DNA of 64,000 nt from Chionoecetes opilio (Eukaryota; Arthropoda; Malacostraca; Decapoda; Majidae). This document shows positions 1-14,957 of this stretch, in pieces. The stretch's first letter is position 1, and each line of letters opens with the position of its first letter. The stretch lies in the NCBI GenBank assembly GCA_016584305.1, contig JACEEZ010011040.1, positions 180,001 through 244,000 on the forward strand, in the 5' to 3' direction. Below the pieces are notes generated by a model. It made no database searches and was not told where the DNA came from. It saw nothing but the letters and a program-made list of their open reading frames with translations. A program made the position numbers and the translations under genes.

Positions 1-185
1 TGTTACTTACAATGATTGATCCCTATTTCAGCAATTCACAGACATGATACTTCAGATTTTCCTTAAATAAATTATCAAATTTTTACTACAGAATAAAAAA
101 TATGATGGCATTGCTGTTAATCATTACTTCATACACAATCAGTATAGTATTTTCAGTAAATAAATTATTACTACTACATTACTGT
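1..185. other. AT-rich flank of the satellite
   Basis: AT-rich sequence with no coding potential and no repeat unit that I can recognise. The first satellite-like unit begins at about 186. Confidence 0.5.
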
Positions 186-3100
186 AGATTGGATACAGCC
201 ACAAATAGAGATACCCAAATGATCATAGCCTGATAAGTAGGAACAGTCAAAAAATGATAATTCAAATAGATGATACAGCTTTGTAATGATAACTACAAAA
301 TAGCTGGATACAGTCACACATGTGATACTTACTTGATCGAGTGTACTCCCACACATAGATGATACGCTACTTGAAGGGGTAAGCTACTGATAATGATACA
401 CCACAAATAGATGGATACAGCCCAAATAGATGATACAGCCACAAATAGTGGAGTACAGCCACAAATAATGGATACTGCACAATAGATGGTCAGCTACAAA
501 TAGATGGATACGCCACAAATAATGAAACCACAATAGATGATAACTACAAAATTAAAGCCACAAATTATGATACAGCCACAAATGAGATAAAGCCACAAAT
601 ATATGATAGCTACTGATAGATTGAAACCACAAATAGATGGATACAGCTACTTAATGGATAAGAAATTGTAAGTCCAAATAGATGAAGCCACAAAAATAGC
701 CACAAATAGATGTAAGTCCAAATAGATGGATACAGCCACAAATAGATTGATGGCTACTGAAGATGGATACAGCTACCTGATAGATGGATTCAGCCACAAA
801 TAGTGGATAACAGCACTGATAGATGATAACACCCCAATAGATGATACACTACTTATTATCATCCCAAATAGATGATACAGCTAACTGATAGATGGATACA
901 GCTACTGAGATGGAATACACCCAAATAGATGGATACCTACTGATAGATGGAAAAATTAGAGATGGTTACGCTACTGATTAGATGGATACAAGCCACATTG
1001 GATGGATACAGCACAATGGATGGATACAGCCACAAATAGATGGATAACAAATAGATATCAGCACAATAGATGGATACAGCCACAAATATTGAACCCACAA
1101 ATAGATGTACAGTACGTGGATAATGAACATTTTAGTAAGATGATACATTCTGATAGATGGTACCTACTGTAGATGGATACAGCTTAGTGTAGATGGTACT
1201 ACGGATTGGATACAGCTACAATGGTATACAGCTCAAAAATGGATACAGCCAAATAGGATGGATAGCCACAAATAATGGATACAGTCCACAATAATGGATA
1301 CAGCCACAATGATGGTACAGCTACTGATAATGGATAGCCACTGATAGATGGATACAGCACACTGATAGATGGATACAGCACAAATAGATGGATACATACT
1401 AGATGGATACAGCTACTGATGGGATACAGCACACAAATAGATTGGATACAGCTACTATAGATGATACACCCTGATAGATGGATCAAAGCACAAAAGATAA
1501 GACGATAGATGGATACAAGCTACTGATGGATACAGCCACAAAATGGATACAGCAACAAAATAGATGGATACAGCACATAGATTGATAAGCTACTGATGAT
1601 GGATACAGCCACAAATAGATGGATCAGTAGAAATAGTATGACATAAATGGATACAGCCACAAATAGATGGATACAGCCACTGATAGATCGATACAGCCAC
1701 AATAGATGTGTAAAGCTACGATAGATGGATACAGCCAAAAGATGGATACAGCAAAATAGATGGATACAGCTACAATAGATGATACAGCCACAATAGATGG
1801 ATACAGCTACAAATAGATGATACAGCCAAATTGGGATACAGCCACAAATAGATGGATACAGCTACAATAAGGATACAGCCACAAATAGATGGATACAGCC
1901 ACAAGATGATGATACAGCCAAATAGAGGATACAGCACGATAGATAGGATACACCACAAATAGATGGATACAGCTACTGATGATGGATACACCACAATAGA
2001 TGGATACAGCTACTGATAGATGGATACACCCAAAATATGATATAGCCACTGAAGATGGATACAGCAATGATAGATGGATACAGCTATATAGATGGACAGC
2101 CACAAATAGATGGATACAGCCACAAATAGATGGATACAGCCACAAAAATAGGATACAGCTATGATAGATGGATACAGCACATAGATGGATACACCACTAT
2201 AGATGGATACAGTTACTGATAGATGGATACAGCTACTGATAGATGGATAGAGCCAAAAATAGATGGATACAGCACTGATAGATGGATACAGCTACTATAG
2301 ATGGATCGACAGTCACCTACTATAGATGGATCAGCCACAAATAATATAACAGCCACAAAGATGGGATACACAAACAAATAGATGGAACAGCCACTGATAG
2401 ATGGATAACACCACAATAGATGGATACAGCCACAAATAGTGGATACAGCCACAAAAGATGGATACAGCACTGTAGATGGATACGCACTATAGATTGATAC
2501 AGCTACTGATAGATGGATACAGTCACAAATAGATGGATACAGCTACTGATAGATGGATACAGCCACAAACAGATGGATACAGCCACAAATAGATGAATAC
2601 AGCTACAAATAGATGGATACAGCCACAAATAGATGGATACAGCTACAAATAGATGGATACAGCTACAAATAGATGGATACAGCCACAAATAGATGGATAC
2701 AGCCACAAATAGATGGATACAGCTACAAATAGATGGATACAACCACAAATAGATAGATACAACCACAAATAGATGGATACAGCTACTGATAGATGGATAC
2801 AGCTACTGATAGATGGATACAGACACAAATAGATGGATACAGCTACAAATGAGATGGATACAGCCACAATAGAGGATTACACGCTACAAATAGAGTGGAT
2901 ACAGCCACAAATGGATGGATACAGCCACTAATAGATGGATACAGCTACAAATAATGGATACAGCCACAAATAGATGGATACAGCTACTGATAGCTGGATA
3001 CAGCCACAAATAGATGGATACAGTCACAAATAGATGGATACAGCAACAAATAGATGGATACAGTTACAAATAGATGGATACAGCTACTGATAGATGGATA

Positions 3101-6100
3101 CAGCCACTGATAGATGGACACAGCCACAAATAGATGGATACAGCTACTGATAGATGGATACGCACTATAGATGGATCAGCCCATAGATGGATACAGCCAC
3201 AATAGATGGATACAGCCACAAATAGATACAGCCACACATAGATGGATACAGCCACACATAGATGGATACAGCTACAAATAGATGGATACAGCTACTGATA
3301 GATGGATACAGCCACTGATAGATGGATACAGCCACAAATAGATGGATACAGCCACAAATAGATGGATACAGCTACTGATAGATGGATACAGCCACTGATA
3401 GATGGATACAGTCACAAATAGATGGATACAGCTACTGATAGATGGATACAGCCACAAATAGATGGATACAGCCACAAATAGATGGATACAGCCACAAATA
3501 GATGGATACAGCTACTGATAGATGGATACAGCCACAAATAGATGGATACAGCTACTGATAGATGGATACAGCCACACATAGATGGATACAGCTACTAATA
3601 GAATGATACAGCTACAAATAGATGGATACAGCCACTGATAGATGGATACAGCTACAAATAGATGGATACAGCTACTGATAGATGGATACAGCCACTGATA
3701 GATGGATACAGCTACAAATAGATGGATACAGCTACAAATAGATGGATACAGCCACTGATAGATGGATACAGCTACAAATAGATGGATACAGCTACTGATA
3801 GATGGATACAGCTACAAATAGATGGATACAGCTACTGATAGATGGATACGCACAAATGATAGATGGATACGCTACAATAGATGGTCAGCCACTGATAGAT
3901 GGATACGCACAAAATGGGATACAGCCACTGATAGATGGATACAGCCACTGATAATGGATACAGCACTGATAGATGATACAGCTACAAATAGATGGATACA
4001 GCCACTGATGGTGGATACAGCTAAATAGATGCTACATACAAATAGATACAGCTACTGATAGATGGATACAGCTACTGATAGATGGATACAGCTACAAATA
4101 GATGGATACAGCCACTGATAGATGGATACAGCTACAAAAAGATGGATACAGCCACTGATAGATGGATACAGCTACAAATAGATGGATACAGCCACTGATA
4201 GATGGATACAGCCACAAATACATGGATACAGCTACTAATAGATGGATACAGCTACTGATAGATGGATACAGCCACAAATAGATGGATACAGTCACAAATA
4301 GATGGATACACAAAAATGGATAGCTACTGATAGATGGATACAGCCACAAATAGATGGATACAGCCACAAATAGATGGATACAGCCACAAATAGATGGATA
4401 CATCTACTGATAGATGGATACATCTACTGATAGATGAATACAGCCACAAATAGATGGATACAGCCACAAATAGATGGATACAGCTACTGATAGATGGATA
4501 CAGTCACAAATAGATGGATACAGTCACAAATAGATGGATACAGCTACTGATAGATGGATACAGACACAATAGAGGATACGCTACAAAATTGATGGAACAG
4601 ACTATAGGATACAGTCACAAATAGATGGATAAAGCTACTGATAGATGGATACAGTCACACATAGATGCATACAGCTACTGATCGATGGATACAGCCACAA
4701 ATAGATGGATACGGCTACTGATAGATGGATACAGCTACTGATAGATGGATACAGCACAAAAGTGGATACAGCCACAAATAGGGATACAGCCATAAATGGT
4801 AAGCCACAAAAATGGATACAGCCACAATAGATGGATACACCCACAATATGGATACAGCCACAAATAGATGGATACAGCCACAATAGATGGATACAGCCAC
4901 AATAGATGGTACAGCCACAAATAGATGGAACAGCCAAATAATGGATACAGCACTGATAGATGGAAACAGCCACAAATAGATGGATACAGCTCTGTTAGAT
5001 GGATACATCTCTGATAGATGGATACAGCCACAAATAGATGGAAAAACCAATAGATGATACAGCCACAAATAGATGGTCATTGTAAGTAAAAGCACTATAG
5101 ATGGATACAGCCACAAATAGTGGATACAGCCCCTGATAGATGGAACAGCCACAAATAGATGGATAACAGCTAATGATAGAATAACAGCCACAAATAGATG
5201 GATACAGCTACTGATAGATGGATACAGCTACTGATAGATGGATACAGCCACAAATAGATGGATACAGCCACTGATAGATGGATACAGCTACTGATAGATG
5301 GATACAGCTACTGATAGATGGATACAGCCACAAATAGATGGATACAGCCACAAATAGATGGATACAGCCACAAATAGATGGATACAGCCACAAATAGATG
5401 GATACAGCCACAAATAGATGGATACAGCCACAAATAGAAGGATACAGCCACAAATAGATGGATACAGCCACCAATAGATGGATACAGCCACAAATAGATG
5501 GATACAGCCACAAATAGATGGATACAGCTACAATAGATGGATACAGCCACGAATAGAGATACAGCTGCATAGATGGATACAGCTTCTGATAGATGGATAC
5601 AGCTACTGATAGATGGATACAGCCACTGATAGATGGATACAGCTACTGATAGATGGATACAGGTACTGATAGATGGATACAGCTACTGAAAGATGGATAC
5701 AGCCACAAATAGATGGATACAGCCACAAATAGATGGATACAGCCAAATAGATGGATACACCCCAAATAGATGGATACAGCCACAAATACATGGAATAACT
5801 GCACATGATAGGATACAGCCACTGATAATGGATACAGCCACAATAGATGGATACAGCTACTGATAGATGGATACGCTATGATAGATGGATCAGCTACTGA
5901 TAATGAATACAGCAAAATAGATGGATACAGCTACTGATAGAGAATATGCTACTGATAGATGGATACAGCTACTGATAGATGGATACAGCCCAATAGATGA
6001 TACAGCCACAATAGATGGATACAGCCATAAATAGATGGATACAGCTACTGATAGATGGATTACAGCACAAATGATGGATACAGCCACAATAGATGGATAC

Positions 6101-9100
6101 ACCACAAAAGATAGATACAGCTCTGAAGATGGATACAGCCACTGATAGATGGATACAGCCACTGATAGATGGATACAGCCACAAATAGATGGATACAGCT
6201 ACAATAGATGGATACAGCTACTGATAGATGGATACAGCCACAAATAGATGGATACAGCTACTGATAGATGGATACAGCCACAAATAGATGGATACAGCTA
6301 CTGATAGATGGATAACCTACTGATAGATGGATACACCACAAATGATGGATACAGCTACTGATAGATGATACAACACATAGATGGATACAGCCACAAATAG
6401 ATGGATACACACTGATAGATGGATACAGCTACGAATTAGATGGATACAGCCACAAATAGATGGATAACCAAATAGATGGATACAGCACTGATAGATTGAT
6501 ACACACTGATAGATGGATACAGCCACAAATAGAGATACAGCATAAATAGATGGATACAGCCACAATAGATGGATACAGCCACAATAGATGGATACAGCCT
6601 AAAAATGATACACCACAAATAGTGTAAAGCTACAATAGATGGATACAGCCACAAATAGATGGTACAGCCACAAATAGATGGATACAGTTACAAATGATGG
6701 ATACAGTACAAATAGATGGATACAGCAACTAATAGATGGAACAGCCACAAATAATGGATACAGCACAAATAGATGGATACAGCTACAATGATGGATACAG
6801 CCCAAATAGATGGATACACCACAAATAGATGGATACAGCCACAAATAGATGGATACAGCTATGATAGATGGATCCACCACAATAGATGGATAAGCTACGA
6901 TAGATGGATACAGCCACAAATGATGGATACTAGCAACTGATGATGGATAAGCCACAAATAGATGGATATAGCCACATATAGATGGATACAGCTACTATAG
7001 ATGGATACAGCTTTTGATAGATGGATACAGCCAAATAGATGGATACAGCACAAATAGATGGATACAGCCCAAATAGGGATACAGTTACAAATAGATGGAT
7101 ACAGCCTACATAGATGGATACAGCTACTGAGAGATGGATACAGCTACTGATAGATGGATACAGCCACAAATAGATGGATACAGCTATTGATAGATTGATA
7201 CAGCTACTGATAGATGGATACAGCCACAGATAGATGGATACAGCTACTGATAGATGGATACAGCTACTGATAGATGGATACAGCCACAAATAGATGGATA
7301 CAGCCACGAATAGAGGATACAGCCACACATAGATGGAACACTACTAATGAGAATGATACACTACAATAGATGGTCACACTGTAGATGATACAGCTACAAA
7401 TAGTAACAGCTACATAGATGGATACAGCCACTGATAGATGGATAAGCTACAATAGAGTGGATCACTACAAATAGATGGAATACACCATGAATAGATGGAT
7501 ACAGCTACAAATAGATGGATACAGCTACTGATAGATGGATACAGCTACTGATAGATGGATACAGCTACAAATAGATGGATACAGCCACTGATAGATGGAT
7601 ACAGCTACAAATAGATGGATACAGCCACTGATAGATGGATACAGCTACAAATAGATGGATACAGCACTGATAGATGGAAAAGCCACTGATAATGATACAG
7701 CCATGATAATGTACAGATAAAGATGGATACAGCCACTGATAGATGGATACAGCTACAATAGATGGAAAGCTACAAATAGATGGATACAGCTACTGATAAT
7801 GGATACAGCTACTGATAGATGGATACCAAAGATATGCCACTGATAGATGGATACAGCACAAATGGATGGATACAGCCACTGATAGATGGAAGTACAAATA
7901 GATGGATACAGCCACTATAGATGGATACAGCCACAAATACATGGATACAGCCACAAATAGATGGATACAGCTACTGATAGATGGATACAGCCACAAATAG
8001 ATGGATACAGCCACAAATAGATGGATACAGCCACAAATAGATGGATACAGCTACTGATAGATGGATACAGCCACAAATAGATGGATACAGCCACAAATAG
8101 ATGGATACAGCCAAATAGATGGATACATCTATGATAGATGGATACATCACTGTAGATGGATAAACAGCCCCACAATAGATGATGAGCACAAATAGATGGA
8201 TACAGCTACTGATAAGATGGATACAGTCACAAATAAGGGATACTCACAATAGATGATACAGCTACTGATAGATGGATACAGACACAAATAGATGGATACA
8301 GCTACTGATCGATGGATACAGTCACAAATAGATGGATACAGTCACAAATAGATGGATACAGCTACTGATAGATGGATACAGTCACACATAGATGCATACA
8401 GCTACTGATCGATGGATACAGCCACAAATAGATGGATACGGCTACTGATAGATGGATACAGCTACTGATAGATGGATACAGCCACAAATAGATGGATACA
8501 GCCACAAATAGATGGATACAGCCACAAATAGATGGATACAGCCAAATAATGTACGCACAATAGAGTATACAGCCACAAATAGATGGATACAGCCACAAAT
8601 AGATGGATACAGCCACAAATAGATGGATACAGCCACAAATAGATGGATACAGCCACAAATAGATGGATACAGCTACTGATAGATGGAAACAGCCACAAAT
8701 AGATGGATACAGCTACTGTTAGATGGATACATCTACTGATAGATGGATACAGCCACAAATAGATGGATAAGTCACAAATAGATGGATACAGCCACAAATA
8801 GATGGATGCAGCTACTGATAGATGGATACAGCTACTGATAGATGGATACAGCCACAAATAGGTGGATACAGCCCCTGATAGATGGATACAGCCACAAATA
8901 GATGGATACAGCTACTGATAGAAGTATACAGCCACAAATAGATGGATACAGCTACTGATAGATGGATACAGCTACTGATAGATGGATACAGCCACAAATA
9001 GATGGATACAGCTACTGATAGATGGATACAGCTACTGATAGATAGATACAGCTAAATAATGGATACAGCCACAAATAGATGGATACAGCCACAAATAGAT

Positions 9101-12100
9101 GGATACAGCCACAAATAGATGGATACAGCCACAAATAGATGGATACAGCCACAAATAGATGGATACAGCCACAAATAGATGGATACAGCCACAAATAGAT
9201 GGATACAGCCACAAATAGATGGATACAGCCACAAATAGATGGATACAGCTACTGATAGATGGATACAGCCACTGATAGATGAATACAGCTGCTGATAGAT
9301 GGATAACCTTCGATAGATGATACAGCTAACATAAGGGATACAGCCACGATAATGGATATGGACTACTGATAGATGGATACAGTACTGATAGATGGATACA
9401 GCACAAGATGGATCCAGCCACAATAGATGGATACAGCACAAATAGATGGATACAGCCACAAATAGATGGATACAGCCACAAATAGATGGATACAGCCACA
9501 AATAGATGGATACAGCCACTGATAGATGGATACAGCCACAGATAGATGGATACAGCCACAAATAGATGGATACAGCTACTGATAGATGGATACAGCTACT
9601 GATAGATGGATACAGCTACTGATAGATGGATACAGCTACAATAGATGGATAAGACAGTAGATGGATACAGCTACAGATAGATGGATACAGCTACTGATAG
9701 ATGGATACACTACAGCATAGGATACAGCACAAATAGATGGATAAGCCAAAATAGATGGATACAGCTACTGAATAGATGGATACAGCACGAAAATAGATAA
9801 CAGAAGGATACAGCCCAAATAGAAGGTACAGCCACAATAGATGATACAGCTACTGATAGTGATACAGCTATATAGATGGATACAGCCACTGTAGATGGAT
9901 ACAGCCCAATAGATGGATACAGCTACTGATAGATGGATACTCTGATAGAGGATACCCACAATGATGGATACAGCTACTGATAGATGGATACACCCACTGG
10001 TAGATGGATACAGCCACAAATAGATGGATACAGCTACTGATAGATGGATACAGCTACTGATAGATGGATACAGCCACAAATAGATGGATACAGCTACTGA
10101 TAGATGAATACACCCACTGATAGATGGATACAGCCACAAATAGATGGATACAGCTACTGATAGATGGATACAGCTACTGATAGATGGATACAGCCACAAA
10201 TAGATGGATACAGCTACAAATAGATGGATACAGCTACTGATAGATTGATACAGCTACTGATAGATGGATACAGCCACAAATAGATGATACAGTCATAAAT
10301 AGATGGATACAGCCACAAATAGATGGATACAGCCACAAATAGATGGATACAGCCACTGATAGATCGATACAGCCACAAATAGATGTGTAAAGCTACAAAT
10401 AGATGGATACAGCCACAAATAGATGGATACAGCCACAAATAGATGGATACAGCTACAAATAGATGGATACAGCCACAAATAGATGGATACAGCCACAAAT
10501 AGATGGATACAGCCACAAATAGATGGATACAGCCACAAATAGATGGATACAGCTACAAATAGATGGATACAGCCACAAATAGATGGATACAGCCACAAAT
10601 AGATGGATACAGCTACTGATAGATGGATCCACCCACAAATAGATGGATACAGCTACTGATAGATGGATACAGCCACAAATAGATGGATACAGCTACTGAT
10701 AGATGGATACAGCCACAAATAGGATAGCCTGAGATGGATACAGCTACTGATAAGATGATACAGCTTGATAGTGGATACAGCCACAATAGATGATCAGCCA
10801 CAAATAGATGGATACAGCCACAATAGATGGATACAGTTAAATAGATGGTACAGCTACTGAAGAGGATACAGCTACTGAGAATGGATACAGTACGATAGAT
10901 GGATACAGCCACAATAGATGGATACAGCATTGATAGATTGATACAGCTACTGATAGAGATGGATACAGCACAGATAGATGGTACAGCACTAATAGATGGA
11001 TACAGCTAACTGATAGATGGATACAGCCACAAAAATAGTGGATAAGCTACTGATATGGATTACAGCTACGAATAGTGGATACAGCTACAATAGATGGTAC
11101 AGCTACTGATAGATGGATACAGCTACTGATAGATGGATACAGCCACTGATAGATGGATACAGCTACTGATAGATGGATACAGCCACAAATAGATGGATAC
11201 AGCCACAAATAGATGGATACAGCCACAAATAGATGGATACACCACAATAGATGGATACCAGCCACAATAGATGGATACAGCCACAATAGATGATACAGCC
11301 ACAAATAGATGGATACAGCCACTGAAGATGGATACAGCTACTATAGTGGATACCAGCAATAGATGGATACCCCAAAAAATAAATTAGGATACAGCTACTG
11401 ATAGATGGATACGCCGATAGATGGATCACTACGATAGATGGATACAGCTACTGATAGATGGATACAGCCACAAATAGATGGATACAGCCACAAATAGATG
11501 GATACAGCTACTGATAGATGGATACAGCTACTGATAGATGGATACAGCTACTGATAGATGGATACAGCCACTGATAGATGGATACAGCTACTGATAGATG
11601 GATACAGCCACAAATAGATGGATACAGCCACAAATAGATGGATACAGCCACTGATAGATGGATACAGCTACAAATAGATGGATACAGCCACAAATAGATG
11701 GATACAGCTACAAATAGATGGATACAGCTACTGATAGATGGATACAGCCACAAATAGATGGATACAGCACATATTAGATGGATACAACTACATAGAGGAT
11801 CCCTTGATTGATGGATACAGCTACTGATAGTTGGATACAGCCAGAAATAGATGGATACAGCTAATAATAGATGGATACAGCTACTGATTGATGGATACAG
11901 CCACAAATAGATGGATACCGCTACTGATAGATGGATACAGCCACAAATAGATGGATACAGCTACTGATAGATGGATACAGCTACTGATAGATGGATACAG
12001 CTACTGATAGATGGATACAGCCACAATAGATGGATACAGCCACTGATAGATGGATACAGCCACTGATAGATGGATACAGCCACAAATAGATGGATACAGC

Positions 12101-13945
12101 TACTGATAGATGGATACAGCCACTGATAGATGGATACAGCTACTGATAGATGGATACAGCCACAAATAGATGGATACAGCTACTGATAGATGGATACAGC
12201 TACTGATAGATGGATACGCCACTGATAGATGGATACAGCCATGATAGATGGATACAGTACAAATAGATGGATACAGCCACAAAATGGATACAGCACTGAT
12301 AGATGGATAGAGCCACTGATAGATGGATACAGCTACAAATAGATGGATACAGCCACTGATAGATGGATACAGCCACAAATAGATGGATACAGCTACTGAT
12401 AGATGGATACAGCTACTGATAGATGGATACAGCCACAAATAGATGGATACAGCTACTGATAGATGGATACAGCTACTGATAGATGGATACAGCTACTGAT
12501 AGATGGATACAGCTACTGATAAATGGATACAGCAACTGATAGATGGATACAGCCACTGATAGATGGGTACAGCTACTGATAGATGGATACAGCCACTGAT
12601 AGATGGATACAGCCACTGATAGATGGATACAGCTACTGATAGATGGATACAGCTACTGATAGATGGATACAGCCACTGATAGATGGATACAGCTACTGAT
12701 AGATGGATACAGCCACTGATAGATGGATACAGCTACTGATAGATGGATACAGCCACTGATAGATGGATACAGCTACTGATAGATGGATACAGCCACAAAT
12801 AGACTGATACAGCCTACTATAGATGGATCAGTTGATAGATGGATACAGCTACTATAGATGATACCACAATAGATGGATACAGCTACTGATAGATGAATAC
12901 AGCCACTGATAGATGGATACAGCTACAAAAAGATGGATACAGCTATTGATAGATGGATACAGCTACTGATAGATGGATACAGCCACAAAAAGATGGATAC
13001 AGCTACTGATAGATGGATTCAGCTACTGATAGATGGATACAGCTACTGATAGATGGATACAGCTACTGATAGATGTACAGCATGATGATGGATCAACAAA
13101 GTGGATACAGCTACTGATAGATGGATACAGCCACAAAAAGATGGATACAGCTATTGATAGATGGATACAGCTACTGATAGATGGATACAGCCACAAAAAG
13201 ATGGATATAGCTACTGATAGATGGATACTGCTACTGATAGATTGATACAGCCACAAATAGATGGATACAGCCACAAAAAGATGGATACAGCCACAAAAAG
13301 ATGGATACAGCCACAAATAGATTGATACAGCCACAAAAAGATGGATACAGCCACAAAAAGATGGATACAGCTATTGATAGATGGATATGCCACAAATAGA
13401 TGGATACAGCCACTGATAGATGGATACAGCCACAAATAGATGGATACAGCCACTGATAGATGGATACAGCCACAAATAGATGGATACAGCTACTGATAGA
13501 TGGATACAGCCACAAATAGATGGATACAGCTACTGATAGATGGATACAGCTACTGATAGATGGACACAGCCACAAATAGATGGATACAGCCACAAATAGA
13601 TGGATACAGCCACAAATAGATGGATACAGCCACAAATAGATGGATACAGCCACACATAGATGGATACAGACACAAATAGATGGATACAGTTACAAATAGA
13701 TGGATACAGCCACAAATATGGATACAGCCACTGATAGATGGATACAGCTACAAATAGATGGATACAGCCAAATGAGGATACAGCTAAATGATGGATACGC
13801 CACAAATATGGATACAGCCACAATAGATGGATACAGCCACTGATAGATGGATACAGCCACAAATAGATGGATACAGCCACAAATAGATGGATACAGCCAC
13901 AAATAGATGGATACAGCCACAAATAGATGGATACAGCCACAGATA
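186..13945. repeat. 20-bp satellite array, about 690 units
   Basis: Head-to-tail repeat of a 20-bp unit with core GATGGATACAGC followed by YAC, then AAA or TGA, then TA. Two positions are dimorphic (C/T after CAGC; CAAA/CTGA), giving four common unit types. Runs of one type occur, for example CCACAAA units at about 9060-9240 and alternating CCACTGA/CTACTGA units at 12100-12780, suggesting local homogenisation. The minus strand of CAAA-type units has no stop codon in any phase, and CTGA-type units place a TAG in one phase. That explains the many long minus-strand frames with a 20-residue period; none is a gene. Clean blocks alternate with indel-rich blocks (about 360-2500, 4570-5180, 5750-7500, 9290-9960, 10720-11440). 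Confidence 0.97.
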
Positions 13946-14035
13946 ACATAAGAAAATAAGGAAGCTACAAGAGGCTGTGAGACCTACACGTGGTAGGTTC
14001 TGTAGATAGATGGATACAGCCATAGATAGATTGAT
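13946..14035. repeat. LINE 3'-end fragment at the satellite edge
   Basis: A stretch of about 60 bp (AACATAAGAAAATAAGGAAG, then an AGACCTACACGTGGTAG-like core) interrupts the end of the satellite; a last degenerate satellite unit follows at 14005-14035. The same stretch occurs at about 27787-27850, and inverted at 63370-63418, where it follows a LINE C-terminal coding tail. I therefore read it as the 3' end of that LINE family. Confidence 0.6.
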
Positions 14036-14237
14036 AGAAGTGCCAGCAGGATTCCAGGCTATACTATGACATGTGGCAGGTATGTGAATAGAAGAAAAAA
14101 TAATATCTGAGTGTTCCTAAGTGGTGCAGAGAACAGACAGACAGACAAAGCATGCGTGTGTGTGTGTATGTGTGCCGAGGAAGGCCCTTAGATGATTCAC
14201 TGAAAATCTGGTGTTGACGCTACCTTCTCCCCGGCAG
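14036..14237. other. Intronic or upstream sequence before ATF4-like exon
   Basis: Unique-looking sequence with a short GACA run and a TG microsatellite (about 14132-14175). It ends in a pyrimidine tract and CAG at 14235-14237, a good 3' splice site. Confidence 0.5.
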
Positions 14238-14495
14238 GTTTAACACCAAGCCCAGGGCGGCCGCCACACCAACACACCGGATAGCAACACCAACTGTACC
14301 ACAAGACCTAGACCAAGCAGAACCCTCCGTGAGTCATGGACGTCACGGACCTGTTCACCCTCTCCTCCTCCTCCTCCTTCGCTTCCCTGCTGGAGAGTGA
14401 GGAGGATTTTACCTTTGGGGCCAAGACTACACCTTTCCTTCCTCCTGCCACCACCACCACCACCACCACCGCCCACCATGCCACACCCACCTACA
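14238..14495 (+). CDS. ATF4: ATF4-like bZIP factor, exon with start codon
   Basis: The exon is bounded by a 3' splice site (CCCCGGCAG ending at 14237) and a 5' splice site (GTGAGC from 14496). ATG is at 14336-14338; the 98 bases of leader visible in this exon contain no other ATG. It encodes 53 codons plus one base: M-D-V-T-D-L-F-T-L, a serine run, an acidic stretch (LESEEDF) and a threonine run from a CAC/CCA microsatellite. The leftover phase of 1 matches the two bases needed at 14958. ATF4 genes are normally regulated by upstream ORFs in the mRNA leader. None is visible here, so if present they lie in an upstream exon, possibly beyond the satellite. Confidence 0.7.
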
Positions 14496-14957
14496 GTGAG
14501 CTCCTACCTCTGTGTTATGCATAATGATATATTGCTTTGCTATAACAGTATCATAAGGACAAGACAGCTGCATGATATAAGGCTGCCCCACTAACACCCC
14601 TCACACCCTTACCTTAAACCGCATCACTATGGAAGGATAACACACATCATTATAAGGAGACTTGCAAGGATAGCACTCATTACCACTATAAGGACACTGA
14701 GGCCAGTACCAAGAGCCATAATGAAGGTGGAGCGACGAGCGACGAACGACCGAGGAAGGGTACCATAAAAGGGATATTTTTTGGAACGAAGTCCGTCGTC
14801 GTCGCTGCTCTTCGTTCCAAAAAAATATCCCTTCTATGGTACCCTTCCTCGGTCGTTCAACGTTCATCGCTCGACCTTCATCATGACTCTTGGTACTGGC
14901 CTTACTATCTCACTGGTAAAGCCGTGACAGCCCCATCACAAATCCTCGTCATTACAG
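14496..14957 (+). other. Intron 1 of the ATF4-like gene
   Basis: A 462-bp GT-AG intron (GTGAGC ... CATTACAG). Nearly half of it is the foldback element at 14701-14901. Confidence 0.7.
14701..14901. mobile_element. Foldback MITE in ATF4-like intron
   Basis: The left arm (GGCCAGTACCAAGAG..., 14701-14795) is repeated as its reverse complement in the right arm, ending ...CTCTTGGTACTGGCC at 14901. Each arm is about 90 bp with a few mismatches, and the short loop is rich in CGTCGTCGTCG. A transcript would fold into one long hairpin 56 bases upstream of the splice acceptor. No transposase is present; the superfamily is unknown. Confidence 0.85.

Noticed and set aside
186..13945. Dozens of long minus-strand frames (60-170 aa) with Ile/Tyr/Leu/Trp/Cys-rich sequence
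   Set aside because: All are translations of the 20-bp satellite with an exact 20-residue period; no start context, splice sites or non-repeat sequence.
186..13945. CRISPR-like regular repeat
   Set aside because: There are no unique spacers; the unit is continuous at 20 bp and the context is eukaryotic.
14240..14490. Minus-strand Gly-rich frames opposite the ATF4 exon
   Set aside because: Shadows of the plus-strand exon's CCA/CAC microsatellite.
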